Assembly: GCF_004117915.1 (NCBI RefSeq)
Contig: NZ_RSTD01000001.1
Location: 248,001 to 312,000, forward strand
From: Companilactobacillus metriopterae
GTDB taxonomy: Bacteria > Bacillota > Bacilli > Lactobacillales > Lactobacillaceae
DNA length: 64,000 bases
Direction: 5' to 3'
Positions 1 through 7,674 of the stretch are shown here, piece after piece (positions within the stretch are counted from its first letter, which is position 1; each line of letters starts with the position of its first letter). Under the pieces are notes generated by a model. That model made no database searches, was not told the origin of the DNA, and worked only from the letters and a program-made list of their open reading frames with translations. The position numbers were made by a program, and so were the translations under genes.

Positions 1-130
1 AATGCTTCAATATGCTTCTACTGGTGTTGCTATGGAGAATGCCAGTGATGAGGTCAAAAATATTTCAGATCAAGTTACTCTAACAAATGACAAAGATGGG
101 ATTGCTGAATTTTTAGACAATAATCTTTAA
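1..130 (+). CDS. Cof-type HAD-superfamily phosphatase, C-terminal end (5' truncated by window)
   Basis: Only the last 42 codons are inside the window, read in frame from base 2 to a TAA at 128-130. The residues run GVAMENASDEVK, then a DQVT segment, then NDKDGIAEFL. This is the hallmark C-terminal block of Cof/YidA-type HAD hydrolases, in which the conserved Asn-Ala and the late Asn-Asp-Gly-Val/Ile close the Rossmann active site. Such enzymes dephosphorylate sugar phosphates, flavin or PLP in the cytosol; the substrate cannot be told from this fragment. The next gene starts 10 bases downstream, so the two are probably cotranscribed. Confidence in the family is good and in specificity nil. Confidence 0.82.
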   Translation, partial: MLQYASTGVAMENASDEVKNISDQVTLTNDKDGIAEFLDNNL

Positions 131-140
131 GAGGAAAAAC

Positions 141-1064
141 ATGCTATTAATTTTACTGGGTGTAATTGTAGGAATCATTTTGCCAGTACAAACCAGTATC
201 AATGCTAGACTTCAAAAAACAGTAGGATCTCCCTTTGTTGTGTCGTTTATTACATTTACTGTAGGAACTATTTTCTTGGCAATTGTAACCTTAATTCAAA
301 TTAAGACCTTACTTGTACCTTTGACGTTAATAGAGAATCAACCATTTTGGATTTGGATAGGTGGGTTATTGGGAGTGTTTTATCTAACTACCAATATTCT
401 ACTTTTTCCCAAACTGGGTAGTATTCAAACGGTTATAATGCCCATTTTAGGTCAAATCTTGATGGGTCTAGTTATAGATCAATTTGGATTATTCTATTCG
501 ATGGAAAGTAAAATGACTGTTGTAAAATTCTTGGGTGCTATGCTCGTCGTAGCGGGTGTTTTGGTAGCAATAGTTTTGAAGAGTATGCTAGAACATCAAG
601 TTTCGTATACACAAAAGTCTAAGGGATTAAATCTTTGGCGTTTGATCGGACTTATTGCAGGTATGTTGAGTGCCACAGAAAGTGCCATTAATGGACACTT
701 AGAAGTTGTTTTAAAGTCTTCTGAGCAAGCGTCTTTTATTTCGTTTCTTGTAGGAGCAATAGCTTTACTGATAATAGTTTTAATTTTAAGACCAAATCTA
801 CAACAAATAAAAAGTAGTCAAAATAGTGTTTGGTGGAGTTGGTCAGGTGGAATTATTGGGGCGTTATTTGTTTTAGGTAATGTTTTTTTAGTTCCAATCC
901 TAGGCACAGGATTAACGGTTATTATAGTTATAGTGGGTATGATGATAGGTGGTATTATAATTGATCAATTTGGTCTTTTTGGTTCTCCTAAAAAACCAAC
1001 TACATTAATTCAAATTTTGGGACTGGCTATGATGATAGTTGGAGTTGTTATGATTAAACTGTAA
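141..1064 (+). CDS. DMT-superfamily transporter of the YdcZ (DUF606) type
   Basis: This 307-residue integral membrane protein has about ten hydrophobic helices and is an internal duplication. Residues about 1-150 and 165-307 each begin with a Gly-rich helix containing an S-x-I-N-x-x-L motif and each end with the block IDQFGLF followed by a Gly/Ser turn. That two-copy arrangement defines the YdcZ/DUF606 branch of the drug/metabolite transporter superfamily. Members sit in the cytoplasmic membrane and their substrates are mostly unknown. The ATG at 141 follows an AGAGG ribosome-binding site. No terminator separates it from the HAD gene upstream. A GntR-type operator-like site starts one base after its stop and probably belongs to the next gene. 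Confidence 0.85.
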   Translation: MLLILLGVIVGIILPVQTSINARLQKTVGSPFVVSFITFTVGTIFLAIVTLIQIKTLLVPLTLIENQPFWIWIGGLLGVFYLTTNILLFPKLGSIQTVIMPILGQILMGLVIDQFGLFYSMESKMTVVKFLGAMLVVAGVLVAIVLKSMLEHQVSYTQKSKGLNLWRLIGLIAGMLSATESAINGHLEVVLKSSEQASFISFLVGAIALLIIVLILRPNLQQIKSSQNSVWWSWSGGIIGALFVLGNVFLVPILGTGLTVIIVIVGMMIGGIIIDQFGLFGSPKKPTTLIQILGLAMMIVGVVMIKL

Positions 1065-1079
1065 AAAGTCTATACCAAG
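1065..1079 (+). promoter_or_regulatory. NagR/GntR dre-like operator, site 1
   Basis: AAAGTCTATACCAAG, read on the other strand, contains TTGGTATAGAC, which fits the dre operator bound by NagR/YvoA-type GntR repressors (core TGGTMTAGACMA). It lies about 140 bases ahead of a GlcNAc-type PTS gene, the usual target of that regulator. The assignment rests on motif likeness only. Confidence 0.5.
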
Positions 1080-1150
1080 AATTAAAGGTCTAGATGAATT
1101 TTTGTTGATTTTCACTGTTTTAACAATAATTTTCAGAAAATATATTGCAA

Positions 1151-1166
1151 TGGTCTATCTATACCA
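1151..1166 (+). promoter_or_regulatory. NagR/GntR dre-like operator, site 2
   Basis: TGGTCTATCTATACCA is a near-perfect palindrome whose half-sites (TGGTCTA / TATACCA) repeat the half-sites of the element at 1065-1079. Two copies about 85 bases apart fit a looping or dual-operator arrangement around a promoter. A possible TTGATT-N16-TAATTT promoter at 1105-1132 lies between them. Confidence 0.5.
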
Positions 1167-1200
1167 GTATGATAGTCGTTATTGATTATCATACTTTTTT
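1166..1200 (+). terminator. Terminator-like hairpin directly before the nagE ribosome-binding site (possible attenuator)
   Basis: AGTATGATA (1166-1174) pairs perfectly with TATCATACT (1187-1195) across a 12-base loop and is followed by a run of Ts to 1200. The ribosome-binding site GAGGG begins five bases later. It could end transcripts arriving from upstream or attenuate the PTS gene. No RAT-type antiterminator sequence of the BglG/LicT family was recognised. Confidence 0.5.
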
Positions 1201-1216
1201 ATTTGAGGGAAAATTC

Positions 1217-3181
1217 ATGAAAAATTATTTACAGAGAATGGGTAGATCAATTCAATTACCAGTTTCTGTCTTACCGGCAGCAGCTTTACTAGTAGGTATT
1301 GGTCATTGGTTGCCACAAAAATCGGCAGTAGCACAATTTTTACAATCCGGTGGGAATGCTATTTTAAACAATCTAGCAATATTGTTCGCTGTCGGATTAG
1401 CGTTAGGGATGTCAAAAGATAAAGACGGCGCTTCAGCTTTGGCAGGTTTAGTTGCTTATTTGGTTCCATCTTTTGTGTTGGCTCCCAAGCAAGTTGCTGA
1501 TTTGTTTAAAATAAAAGAATCAGCCGTTGATCCAGCTTTTGCTGCTATACCCAATAATGTATTTATTGGTATTATAGGTGGTTTGATTGCTGCAGCAATG
1601 TATAATCGTTTTCACAATACTAAATTACCTATGGCATTATCTTTCTTTAGTGGGAAAAGGTCTGTGCCAATTGTTACTTCGGTAGTAATGTTGTTGGTCT
1701 CAGTATTGTTACTATTTGTTTGGCCACCAGTTTATACAGCTCTAATCATATTTGGTAAATTCATTGTTGGATTAGGAGCAATTGGTGCGGGACTATTTGG
1801 TTTCTTTAATAGACTGCTTATACCTACAGGATTGCATCATGCATTGAACCAAGTGTTCTGGTTTAACGCTGCAGGAATTAATGATATTGGTAATTTTTGG
1901 GCAAGTAAGGGTACAAAAGGTGTGACAGGTATGTATCTTGCAGGATTTTTCCCAGTTATGATGTTTGGGTTACCTGCTGGAGCTTATGCAATGTACCGAA
2001 ATGCTCTTCCCGAAAGAAAAAAAGAAACCGCTAGTTTGTTATTGGCTGGAGCCTTTGCATCATTCTTTACTGGTGTTACAGAACCATTAGAATTTTCATT
2101 TATGTTCGTTGCTTGGCCTTTATATGTATTGCACGCAGTTCTTATGGGACTTTCAATGTGGTTTGCTGCATTGATGCATTGGACTGCAGGATTTACATTT
2201 AGCGGTGGTTTAGTAGATTATGTTTTGAGTCTGAGAGTTCCAATAGCTAATATGCCATTGATGTTGTTAGTTCAAGGTTTAATATTTGCTGCTATATATT
2301 TTTTCACATTCGATTTTGCAATTAAAAAATTTAACCTAATGACACCTGGTAGAGAACCAATCGAAGTCGACGAGGCTATGGCTATAGATTTTGATGAAGA
2401 TGACGATAAATTTATGATTACTGCTAAAAAAGTTTATGCAGGATTAGGTGGTTATAAAAATATCAAAGTTGTCGATAACTGTACAACTCGTCTGCGTATG
2501 CAACTAGTTGATAGTTCTACAATAGATATTCCATTATTAAAATCTGCTTCTGCAGGTGTTAATGTACTCGATAAAACAAATGTACATATTGTAATAGGTA
2601 CAGAGGTTCAATTTGTTGCGGATGCTTTGAGTAAATTGTTTGAAGCCAAGGCACCAATTTCTAAAGTTGAATCTAGTAATGATATTAAAGAAGATACAGA
2701 AAATGTTGTATCAAATGGAGCTATAACTTTACTTAATAGCGTATCTTCAGGTCGTCTGGAAAAATTGGAAGATGTTCCAGATCAAACATTTTCTCAAAAA
2801 ATGTTAGGTGATGGATTTGCAATTATTCCAGATGAGGATAAAGTTTACTCACCTGTAGATGGTGTTATTACCTCAATTTTTCCAACTAAGCATGCATTTG
2901 GTATCACTACTGATAGTGGATTAGAAATTTTAATTCATATTGGAATTGATACTGTGAATTTAAGTGGTGAACCATTTGATGTTGTTGCCCAAGAAGGTCA
3001 ACAGGTCAAATCAGGAGATCTTTTGGTAAATGTTGATTTTGATGCAATTAAAGCTGCTGACAAGAAAACAGATACAATAGTAATTATTACTAATATGGAT
3101 TTAGTAGCAGAACTAGATTTTTCTGATGCATCTGGTTCAGTAGATAAAGAAACAAAAATTTTAAAAGTAACTAATAAATAA
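1217..3181 (+). CDS. nagE: PTS N-acetylglucosamine-type transporter, fused IICBA
   Basis: This 654-residue permease phosphorylates an amino sugar or glucose while importing it. The IIC domain (about 1-380, roughly ten helices) includes GLHHALNQVFWFNAAG and a TEPLEF motif. A IIB domain (about 400-475) has the phosphocysteine in DNCTTRLR (Cys422). A IIA domain (about 525-650) has the phospho-histidine in LIHIGIDTV (His574). The NWF/FWF-plus-GDI/DIG context of IIC resembles NagE more than PtsG, and the flanking NagR-like sites support GlcNAc. The ATG at 1217 is chosen because GAGGG lies just ahead; an in-frame ATG-like start 24 codons upstream would run through the hairpin. A glucose or maltose-type substrate is not excluded. 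Confidence 0.85.
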   Translation: MKNYLQRMGRSIQLPVSVLPAAALLVGIGHWLPQKSAVAQFLQSGGNAILNNLAILFAVGLALGMSKDKDGASALAGLVAYLVPSFVLAPKQVADLFKIKESAVDPAFAAIPNNVFIGIIGGLIAAAMYNRFHNTKLPMALSFFSGKRSVPIVTSVVMLLVSVLLLFVWPPVYTALIIFGKFIVGLGAIGAGLFGFFNRLLIPTGLHHALNQVFWFNAAGINDIGNFWASKGTKGVTGMYLAGFFPVMMFGLPAGAYAMYRNALPERKKETASLLLAGAFASFFTGVTEPLEFSFMFVAWPLYVLHAVLMGLSMWFAALMHWTAGFTFSGGLVDYVLSLRVPIANMPLMLLVQGLIFAAIYFFTFDFAIKKFNLMTPGREPIEVDEAMAIDFDEDDDKFMITAKKVYAGLGGYKNIKVVDNCTTRLRMQLVDSSTIDIPLLKSASAGVNVLDKTNVHIVIGTEVQFVADALSKLFEAKAPISKVESSNDIKEDTENVVSNGAITLLNSVSSGRLEKLEDVPDQTFSQKMLGDGFAIIPDEDKVYSPVDGVITSIFPTKHAFGITTDSGLEILIHIGIDTVNLSGEPFDVVAQEGQQVKSGDLLVNVDFDAIKAADKKTDTIVIITNMDLVAELDFSDASGSVDKETKILKVTNK

Positions 3182-3213
3182 AAAACATCTACCTTTATGG
3201 CAGATGTTTTTTT
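3182..3213. terminator. Bidirectional terminator between nagE and the FMN reductase gene
   Basis: AAAACATCT (3182-3190) pairs with AGATGTTTT (3202-3210), with A-rich and T-rich flanks, so it can act on both strands. It sits between convergent genes. Confidence 0.8.
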
Positions 3214-3742
3214 ATTTGAGTTTTTGTTCAAATTCTTTCACGATATTCTCTATGTAAACAACTTTATCGCTAAAAGTTTCAGCTGGATCTAGAGGGGACT
3301 TAATATCGTAACTCATTGCAAGTCTAGAATTTAAAATATCCATCTCTAGACCCTTCATAACTAGACTAAAAGCTAACTCAGCTTGATATGCATTGTGCAT
3401 TCCGTAGACGATTGTTGCTGCAGGTTTATTTTTCCACTCACTATAAAGATAATCGATAGCATTCTTTAGCGGTGCTGGATATCCCCAGTTATATTGTGGA
3501 AATAAGAAGATTACACCATCCAATGATTTAATATATTCAGACCATTTTTTAGTTTCGTCTAATTCATACATATTAAAGGCGGGAATATATTTCTCGTTCA
3601 TTTGAGGTAAATTTAATTCTTTAAGATCAATTAATTCTACTTCTAAAATATCTGAGTGGAAATTATCCATTACCCAGTGTGCGATTTTTAAACCAGCTCT
3701 AGATGATCTAGTGGAACCAACTATCAAACCAATCTTTTTCAT
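3212..3742 (-). CDS. NAD(P)H-dependent FMN reductase (flavodoxin-like fold)
   Basis: This 176-residue cytosolic flavoprotein begins MKKIGLIVGSTR; the GSTR-S-x-R loop binds the FMN phosphate. The later PQYNWGYPAPLKNAIDYLY block forms the isoalloxazine-binding loop typical of the NADPH-dependent FMN reductase family (azoreductase/quinone reductase-like). It would pass electrons from NAD(P)H to flavin, quinones or nitro/azo compounds; the true acceptor is unknown. On the minus strand, AAGAGG precedes the ATG by a normal distance. It is monocistronic, convergent with nagE and divergent from the DUF4867 gene. Length is normal for the family. Confidence 0.88.
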   Translation of the reverse strand: MKKIGLIVGSTRSSRAGLKIAHWVMDNFHSDILEVELIDLKELNLPQMNEKYIPAFNMYELDETKKWSEYIKSLDGVIFLFPQYNWGYPAPLKNAIDYLYSEWKNKPAATIVYGMHNAYQAELAFSLVMKGLEMDILNSRLAMSYDIKSPLDPAETFSDKVVYIENIVKEFEQKLK

Positions 3743-3795
3743 TATAAGATTACCTCTTTTTTATTTTATTTTAACGCATAAATACATATTTGACA

Positions 3796-3824
3796 TTGAC
3801 TAAAGCGTTTTCAAAGAATAAATT
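3796..3824 (+). promoter_or_regulatory. Promoter of the DUF4867 gene
   Basis: TTGACT (3796-3801) and TAAATT (3819-3824) are separated by 17 bases. The spacer is almost filled by a cre-like site, so CcpA binding would exclude RNA polymerase. An overlapping TTGACA at 3790 is an alternative -35. Confidence 0.55.
3800..3813 (+). promoter_or_regulatory. cre-like operator (CcpA)
   Basis: CTAAAGCGTTTTCA matches the cre consensus TGAAAGCGTTTTCA at 12 of 14 positions, including the central GCG. It lies in the promoter spacer of the DUF4867 gene, which predicts glucose repression. Confidence 0.6.
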
Positions 3825-3852
3825 AAAATTAGTAAAAAATAAGGAGAACATT

Positions 3853-4527
3853 ATGGGTGTATACGAAGAATTTGTAAAATTAAATCAGGACTATACAATA
3901 CAACCGATTGATTCTAAAGAGTTTCATAGATATGGAGTTGTTTTAAAGGATTATGATTTATCAGAAATAGAAGATTATATGAGCAACATTTCAATATCAA
4001 ATCCAAACTTAGAGTACGTTGCATCAAATCCTGAACTGGAAAATATTAGAGCTATTAAACAGATTGGAAATGATGTATACGGCGGAATGGATTTTGAAGC
4101 TGGTGAATGTAGTGGACAAACATCTATGTTTGATGGAATGGAATACCATCAAGGCAGTGAAGTTAATATTATGATGACAGATGTTGTCATGGTGTTAAGT
4201 AAAAGAAGTATCTTAGATCAAAAGGGATTGATAGATTCCAATGCGGATACTAATATTTTCTTTGTACCAGCAGGTACAGCAATTGAGTTTTATGGAGAAA
4301 CGTTACATTATGCTCCTATTAAAGTTCATGAAGAAGGATTCAAATCTGTTGTCTTACTTTTGAGGGGAACAAATGAACCTTTCCCTATTGGCTATAAAAC
4401 TAAAAATTCTAGATTGACAATGAAAAATAAATTTCAATTAATCCATGAAGAAAACCAAGAGGGAATAGCTAATGGATTGGAAATTGGTATAGTAGGAGAA
4501 CTACTAAAGTTAAAACAACTAGACTGA
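3853..4527 (+). CDS. DUF4867 family protein (cupin-like, sugar-associated)
   Basis: This is a 224-residue soluble protein with no signal peptide or membrane segment. The order of features (HRYG near the N-terminus, a central GGMDFEAGECSG block, a VPAGTAIEFYGETLHYAP stretch and a late LLRGTNEP) matches DUF4867, a family usually found beside sugar PTS or pentose genes. The VPAGT...LHYAP pattern suggests a cupin barrel with possible metal or sugar-isomerase-like chemistry, but no activity is established. The ATG at 3853 is preceded by AAGGAGAAC. A longer reading from a TTG at 3790 would start inside the promoter and is rejected. It sits under a cre-controlled promoter and ahead of the man operon. 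Confidence 0.75.
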   Translation: MGVYEEFVKLNQDYTIQPIDSKEFHRYGVVLKDYDLSEIEDYMSNISISNPNLEYVASNPELENIRAIKQIGNDVYGGMDFEAGECSGQTSMFDGMEYHQGSEVNIMMTDVVMVLSKRSILDQKGLIDSNADTNIFFVPAGTAIEFYGETLHYAPIKVHEEGFKSVVLLLRGTNEPFPIGYKTKNSRLTMKNKFQLIHEENQEGIANGLEIGIVGELLKLKQLD

Positions 4528-4711
4528 CTATATAACAATTGGTACTGATGAAAATGATATAAAATATAGTAATTTACAAATTAAATTTGTAAACAGTTAC
4601 ACAAATGTAATATTCAAAATAAAAAATTAAAATTTATATTAATTACTGATTTATCAGTATCTATTCATTAATGAATAAAAAAACTTCTAAAAAAAGTTCT
4701 TAAAATTTAAA

Positions 4712-4725
4712 TAAAAGCGTTTTCT
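4712..4725 (+). promoter_or_regulatory. cre-like operator, man operon site 1
   Basis: TAAAAGCGTTTTCT differs from the cre consensus TGAAAGCGTTTTCA at two positions and keeps the central GCG. It lies upstream of a possible -10 (TAATAT, 4743-4748). Confidence 0.55.
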
Positions 4726-4750
4726 TTTTTTCTGTAAAATGCTAATATGA

Positions 4751-4783
4751 AATAGTTCACAAGAAGGTTGAACTATTTTTTTG
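4751..4783 (+). terminator. Terminator-like hairpin in the man operon leader
   Basis: AATAGTTC (4751-4758) pairs with GAACTATT (4770-4777) and is followed by seven Ts. It could end readthrough from the DUF4867 gene or act as an attenuator or operator for the PTS operon. Confidence 0.5.
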
Positions 4784-4795
4784 TTCAATTCTTTT

Positions 4796-4809
4796 AGTAA
4801 GCGCTTAAT
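4796..4809 (+). promoter_or_regulatory. cre-like operator, man operon site 2
   Basis: AGTAAGCGCTTAAT contains the perfect palindrome TAAGCGCTTA and matches the cre consensus core. If a weak TTGTTC (4781-4786) is the -35, this site covers the -10, a classic repression position. Confidence 0.6.
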
Positions 4810-4838
4810 TAATTTTGAAAATATAGGGAGGATTACAG

Positions 4839-5810
4839 ATGGTTGGAATCGTCATAGCAACTCATGGAGAGTTTGCAAAGGGCATTATGATGTCAGGTTC
4901 AATGATCTTTGGAGAACAAGAAGATGTTCAAGCGGTTACTTTTATGCCAAATGAAGGTCCAGAAGATTTGAAAAAGCATCTTGAAGAGGCTGTATCAAAA
5001 TTAAGTTCTGACGACCAAGTTTTATTTTTAGTTGATTTATGGGGTGGATCACCATTTAATCAAGCAAATGGTTTGTTTGAACAACATGCTGACAATTGGG
5101 CAGTTGTTTCAGGACTTAATTTACCAATGTTGATTGAAGCATACGCATCACGTATGTCAATGGAATCAGCACATGAAATCGCAAAGAGCATAACAACTCC
5201 AGCAATTGATGGTATCAAGGTCAAGCCAGAAGACCTTATGCCAAAAGCTTCTGCACCAGCAGAAGAAAGTAAATCTAATACAGGAAGTGCGGGTAAACCA
5301 GGAAGTTTTGACTACGTACTTGCACGTATTGATTCACGTTTACTTCATGGACAGGTTGCTACTGCTTGGACAAAGACTACACAACCTACACGTATTATCG
5401 TAGTTTCAGATGATGTTGCTAAGGATGAATTAAGAACAAAATTGATTCAACAAGCTGCACCATCAGGCGTTAAAGCTCACGTTGTTCCAGTTGACCAAAT
5501 GATCAAACTTGCAAAAGATGATCAACATTTTGGTGGTCAAAGAGCACTGCTATTATTTGAAACACCACAAGATGCTCTAAGAGCTATCGAAGGTGGAGTC
5601 CCATTGAAGACTTTGAATGTCGGATCAATGGCTCATTCAACTGGTAAAGTTCAACCTAATAAAGTTTTGGCATTTGATCAAAACGATATCGATACATTCA
5701 GAAAATTGGAAGCTGATGGCGTTGAATTTGACGTTCGTAAAGTTCCTTCAGATACAAAAGATAATATGGATAACATCCTTAAAAAAGCTCAAAGTGAATT
5801 AAACAAATAA
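4839..5810 (+). CDS. manL: PTS mannose-family transporter, fused IIAB subunit
   Basis: This 323-residue cytosolic phosphocarrier passes phosphate from HPr to sugar at the ManM/ManN channel. The IIA-Man domain (about 1-130) has its phospho-histidine in VIATHGEFAKG (His9) and the LVDLWGGSPFN loop. An Ala/Ser/Lys-rich linker (about 131-156) leads to the IIB domain (about 157-323), with the active histidine in RIDSRLLHGQVATAW (His170). IIAB fusion is the normal lactic acid bacterial form. The strong AGGGAGG site fits the ATG at 4839. It heads the manL-manM-manN operon, the main glucose/mannose uptake system of many lactobacilli and a receptor for class IIa bacteriocins. Confidence 0.95.
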   Translation: MVGIVIATHGEFAKGIMMSGSMIFGEQEDVQAVTFMPNEGPEDLKKHLEEAVSKLSSDDQVLFLVDLWGGSPFNQANGLFEQHADNWAVVSGLNLPMLIEAYASRMSMESAHEIAKSITTPAIDGIKVKPEDLMPKASAPAEESKSNTGSAGKPGSFDYVLARIDSRLLHGQVATAWTKTTQPTRIIVVSDDVAKDELRTKLIQQAAPSGVKAHVVPVDQMIKLAKDDQHFGGQRALLLFETPQDALRAIEGGVPLKTLNVGSMAHSTGKVQPNKVLAFDQNDIDTFRKLEADGVEFDVRKVPSDTKDNMDNILKKAQSELNK

Positions 5811-5838
5811 TTAGATATAAATATGGAGGCTTAATATA

Positions 5839-6654
5839 ATGCAACTCAATATAATACAAATAATATTAGTAGTGCTTATATCATTTCTAGCTGGTGTTGA
5901 AGGTATTTTGGATATGTTCCAATTCCATCAACCAGTTATTGCTTGTACTCTAATTGGTCTTGTAACAGGTCAATTAATACCTTGTCTTATCCTTGGTGGA
6001 ACTCTACAAATGATTGCACTAGGATGGGCAAATATCGGAGCTGCTGTTGCTCCTGATGCTGCTTTAGCATCTGTAGCTTCAGCTATCATCCTTGTCCTAG
6101 GTGGTCAAGGAAGAGCTGGTGTAACATCAGCTTACGCAATTGCCATTCCTATTGCAGTTGCTGGTCTATTACTTACAATCTTGGTGCGTACAATTTCTAC
6201 AGCTATTGTTCATATTATGGATGCTGCTGCTAAAGAAGGTAGTTATAGAAAAATTGAAGTTTGGCAATGGATTGCCATTTGTCTTCAAGGAATTCGTATT
6301 GCAATCCCTGCTGCTCTAATTCTTGCTATTGGAGCTGGACCGGTTAGAGCAGCTCTAGAATCTATTCCACAATGGTTAACTCAAGGACTTGCAGTTGGTG
6401 GTGGAATGGTTGTTGCTGTTGGTTACGCTATGGTTATCAATATGATGGCTACTAGAGAAGTTTGGCCATTCTTTGCAATTGGTTTTGTACTTGCAACAAT
6501 TGAACAATTAACTCTTATTGGATTAGGTGCTATTGGACTTGCTCTTGCATTTATCTACCTAACACTTTCAAAACAAGGTGGTTCAGGTGATAACGGAAGT
6601 AACGGCGGTGGTAATACTGGTGATCCAGTCGGAGATATAATAGATAACTATTAG
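5839..6654 (+). CDS. manM: PTS mannose-family transporter, IIC subunit
   Basis: This 271-residue membrane subunit forms the sugar channel with ManN. It shows the ManY/SorA-type fold, with hydrophobic helices through residue about 245 and the conserved Gly-rich loop VTGQLIPCLILGGTLQMIALGWANIGAA, given here only as its start and end features at about residues 41-70. Unusually, the last 25 residues are a hydrophilic Gly/Asn/Ser/Asp tail (GGSGDNGSNGGGNTGDP then an acidic end). GGAGG precedes the ATG, 28 bases after manL. Extracellular loops of this subunit and ManN are the docking site of pediocin-like bacteriocins and lactococcin A. Confidence 0.95.
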   Translation: MQLNIIQIILVVLISFLAGVEGILDMFQFHQPVIACTLIGLVTGQLIPCLILGGTLQMIALGWANIGAAVAPDAALASVASAIILVLGGQGRAGVTSAYAIAIPIAVAGLLLTILVRTISTAIVHIMDAAAKEGSYRKIEVWQWIAICLQGIRIAIPAALILAIGAGPVRAALESIPQWLTQGLAVGGGMVVAVGYAMVINMMATREVWPFFAIGFVLATIEQLTLIGLGAIGLALAFIYLTLSKQGGSGDNGSNGGGNTGDPVGDIIDNY

Positions 6655-6668
6655 GAGGGAGAACGATT

Positions 6669-7583
6669 ATGGCAGATAATACTAATAAATTAACAAAAAG
6701 AGATCGATTGTCAGTATGGTGGCGTTCGACTTTCTTACAAGGATCATGGAATTACGAACGTATGCAAAATGGTGGTTGGGCTTACTCAATGATCCCAGCT
6801 ATCAAAAAATTATATAAAACAAAAGAAGACCGCTCGGCTGCTCTAGAACGTCACTTGGAATTCTTTAACACTCACCCATATGTGGCTTCACCTATTTTAG
6901 GTGTCACTATGGCCCTTGAAGAAGAACGTGCTACTGGTGCACCTGTCGATGACGCTGCTATTCAAGGTGTTAAAGTTGGTATGATGGGACCACTTGCTGG
7001 TATTGGAGATCCCGTATTTTGGTTTACAGTTAGACCTATTATTGGTGCTCTAGGAGCATCAATGGCTATTGCTGGTAACATTATGGGACCAATTATTTTC
7101 TTCCTTGCTTGGAATGCAATTCGTATGGCGTTTACATGGTATACACAAGAACTTGGATATAGAGCCGGATCAAGGATTACAGATGATTTATCTGGTGGTA
7201 TTTTACAAGATATCACTAAGGGTGCTTCTATTTTGGGTATGTTCATTTTGGGGGCATTGGTTAATCGATGGGTTTCAATCAAATTTACCCCAGTGGTATC
7301 TACAGCTCCATTAGATAAAGATGCTTATATTCATTGGGACAGCCTAGCACATGGTGCTAAGGGTATACAACAGGCATTGATTCAACAAGGACAAGGTCTA
7401 TCATTGACATCAACAAAAGTAACAACACTTCAAGATAACTTGGATAGTTTGATTCCAGGTCTTGCAGCATTGCTACTAACATTCTTCTGTATGTGGCTAC
7501 TTAAGAAGAAAGTTTCACCAATTATTATTATTCTTGGACTATTCGTAGTTGGTGTTCTTCTACACGTATTGAACCTTATGTAA
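6669..7583 (+). CDS. manN: PTS mannose-family transporter, IID subunit
   Basis: This 304-residue membrane subunit pairs with ManM. It begins with a soluble segment carrying the family motif FLQGSWNYERMQNGGWAYSMIP and later GPLAGIGDPVFWFTVRP, both diagnostic of EIID-Man. Hydrophobic helices dominate after residue about 130 and the C-terminus is a membrane hairpin. GGAGGGAGAAC is an excellent ribosome-binding site before the ATG at 6669, 14 bases after manM. A terminator follows at 7591. It acts in the cytoplasmic membrane for glucose, mannose and probably glucosamine uptake. Confidence 0.95.
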   Translation: MADNTNKLTKRDRLSVWWRSTFLQGSWNYERMQNGGWAYSMIPAIKKLYKTKEDRSAALERHLEFFNTHPYVASPILGVTMALEEERATGAPVDDAAIQGVKVGMMGPLAGIGDPVFWFTVRPIIGALGASMAIAGNIMGPIIFFLAWNAIRMAFTWYTQELGYRAGSRITDDLSGGILQDITKGASILGMFILGALVNRWVSIKFTPVVSTAPLDKDAYIHWDSLAHGAKGIQQALIQQGQGLSLTSTKVTTLQDNLDSLIPGLAALLLTFFCMWLLKKKVSPIIIILGLFVVGVLLHVLNLM

Positions 7584-7590
7584 TAAATAA

Positions 7591-7624
7591 AAAAGATGAT
7601 CTCATTTTGAGTTCATCTTTTTTA
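7591..7624 (+). terminator. Terminator of the manLMN operon
   Basis: AAAAGATGA (7591-7599) pairs with TCATCTTTT (7613-7621), extended inside by CTCA/TGAG, and ends in a T run. Confidence 0.8.
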
Positions 7625-7630
7625 TTACTT

Positions 7631-7639
7631 TGTTATAAT
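7631..7639 (+). promoter_or_regulatory. Extended -10 promoter of manO
   Basis: TGTTATAAT is a consensus -10 with the TGn extension; no clear -35 is visible. It lies 36 bases before the manO ATG. Confidence 0.5.
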
Positions 7640-7674
7640 TTAAAAAGGCATATATAGAAATGGAGCATTATTAA

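Larger units (their letters stand above)
4528..4838. other. Intergenic regulatory region before the man operon
   Basis: These 311 bases hold no gene. They contain a short TACTGA/TCAGTA hairpin (about 4644-4659), an ATTCATTAATGAAT palindrome just after it, two cre-like sites and a terminator-like hairpin (listed separately). No sigma-54 -24/-12 element (GG...GC) of the kind that drives many ManR/LevR-controlled man operons was found. Confidence 0.6.

Noticed and set aside
3790-3852. TTG-started N-terminal extension of the DUF4867 protein
   Set aside because: It would begin within the promoter and cre site; AAGGAG directly before ATG 3853 is decisive.
4528-4838. Sigma-54 promoter for the man operon
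   Set aside because: No GG-N10-GC arrangement with the TGGCAC/TTGC context was found.
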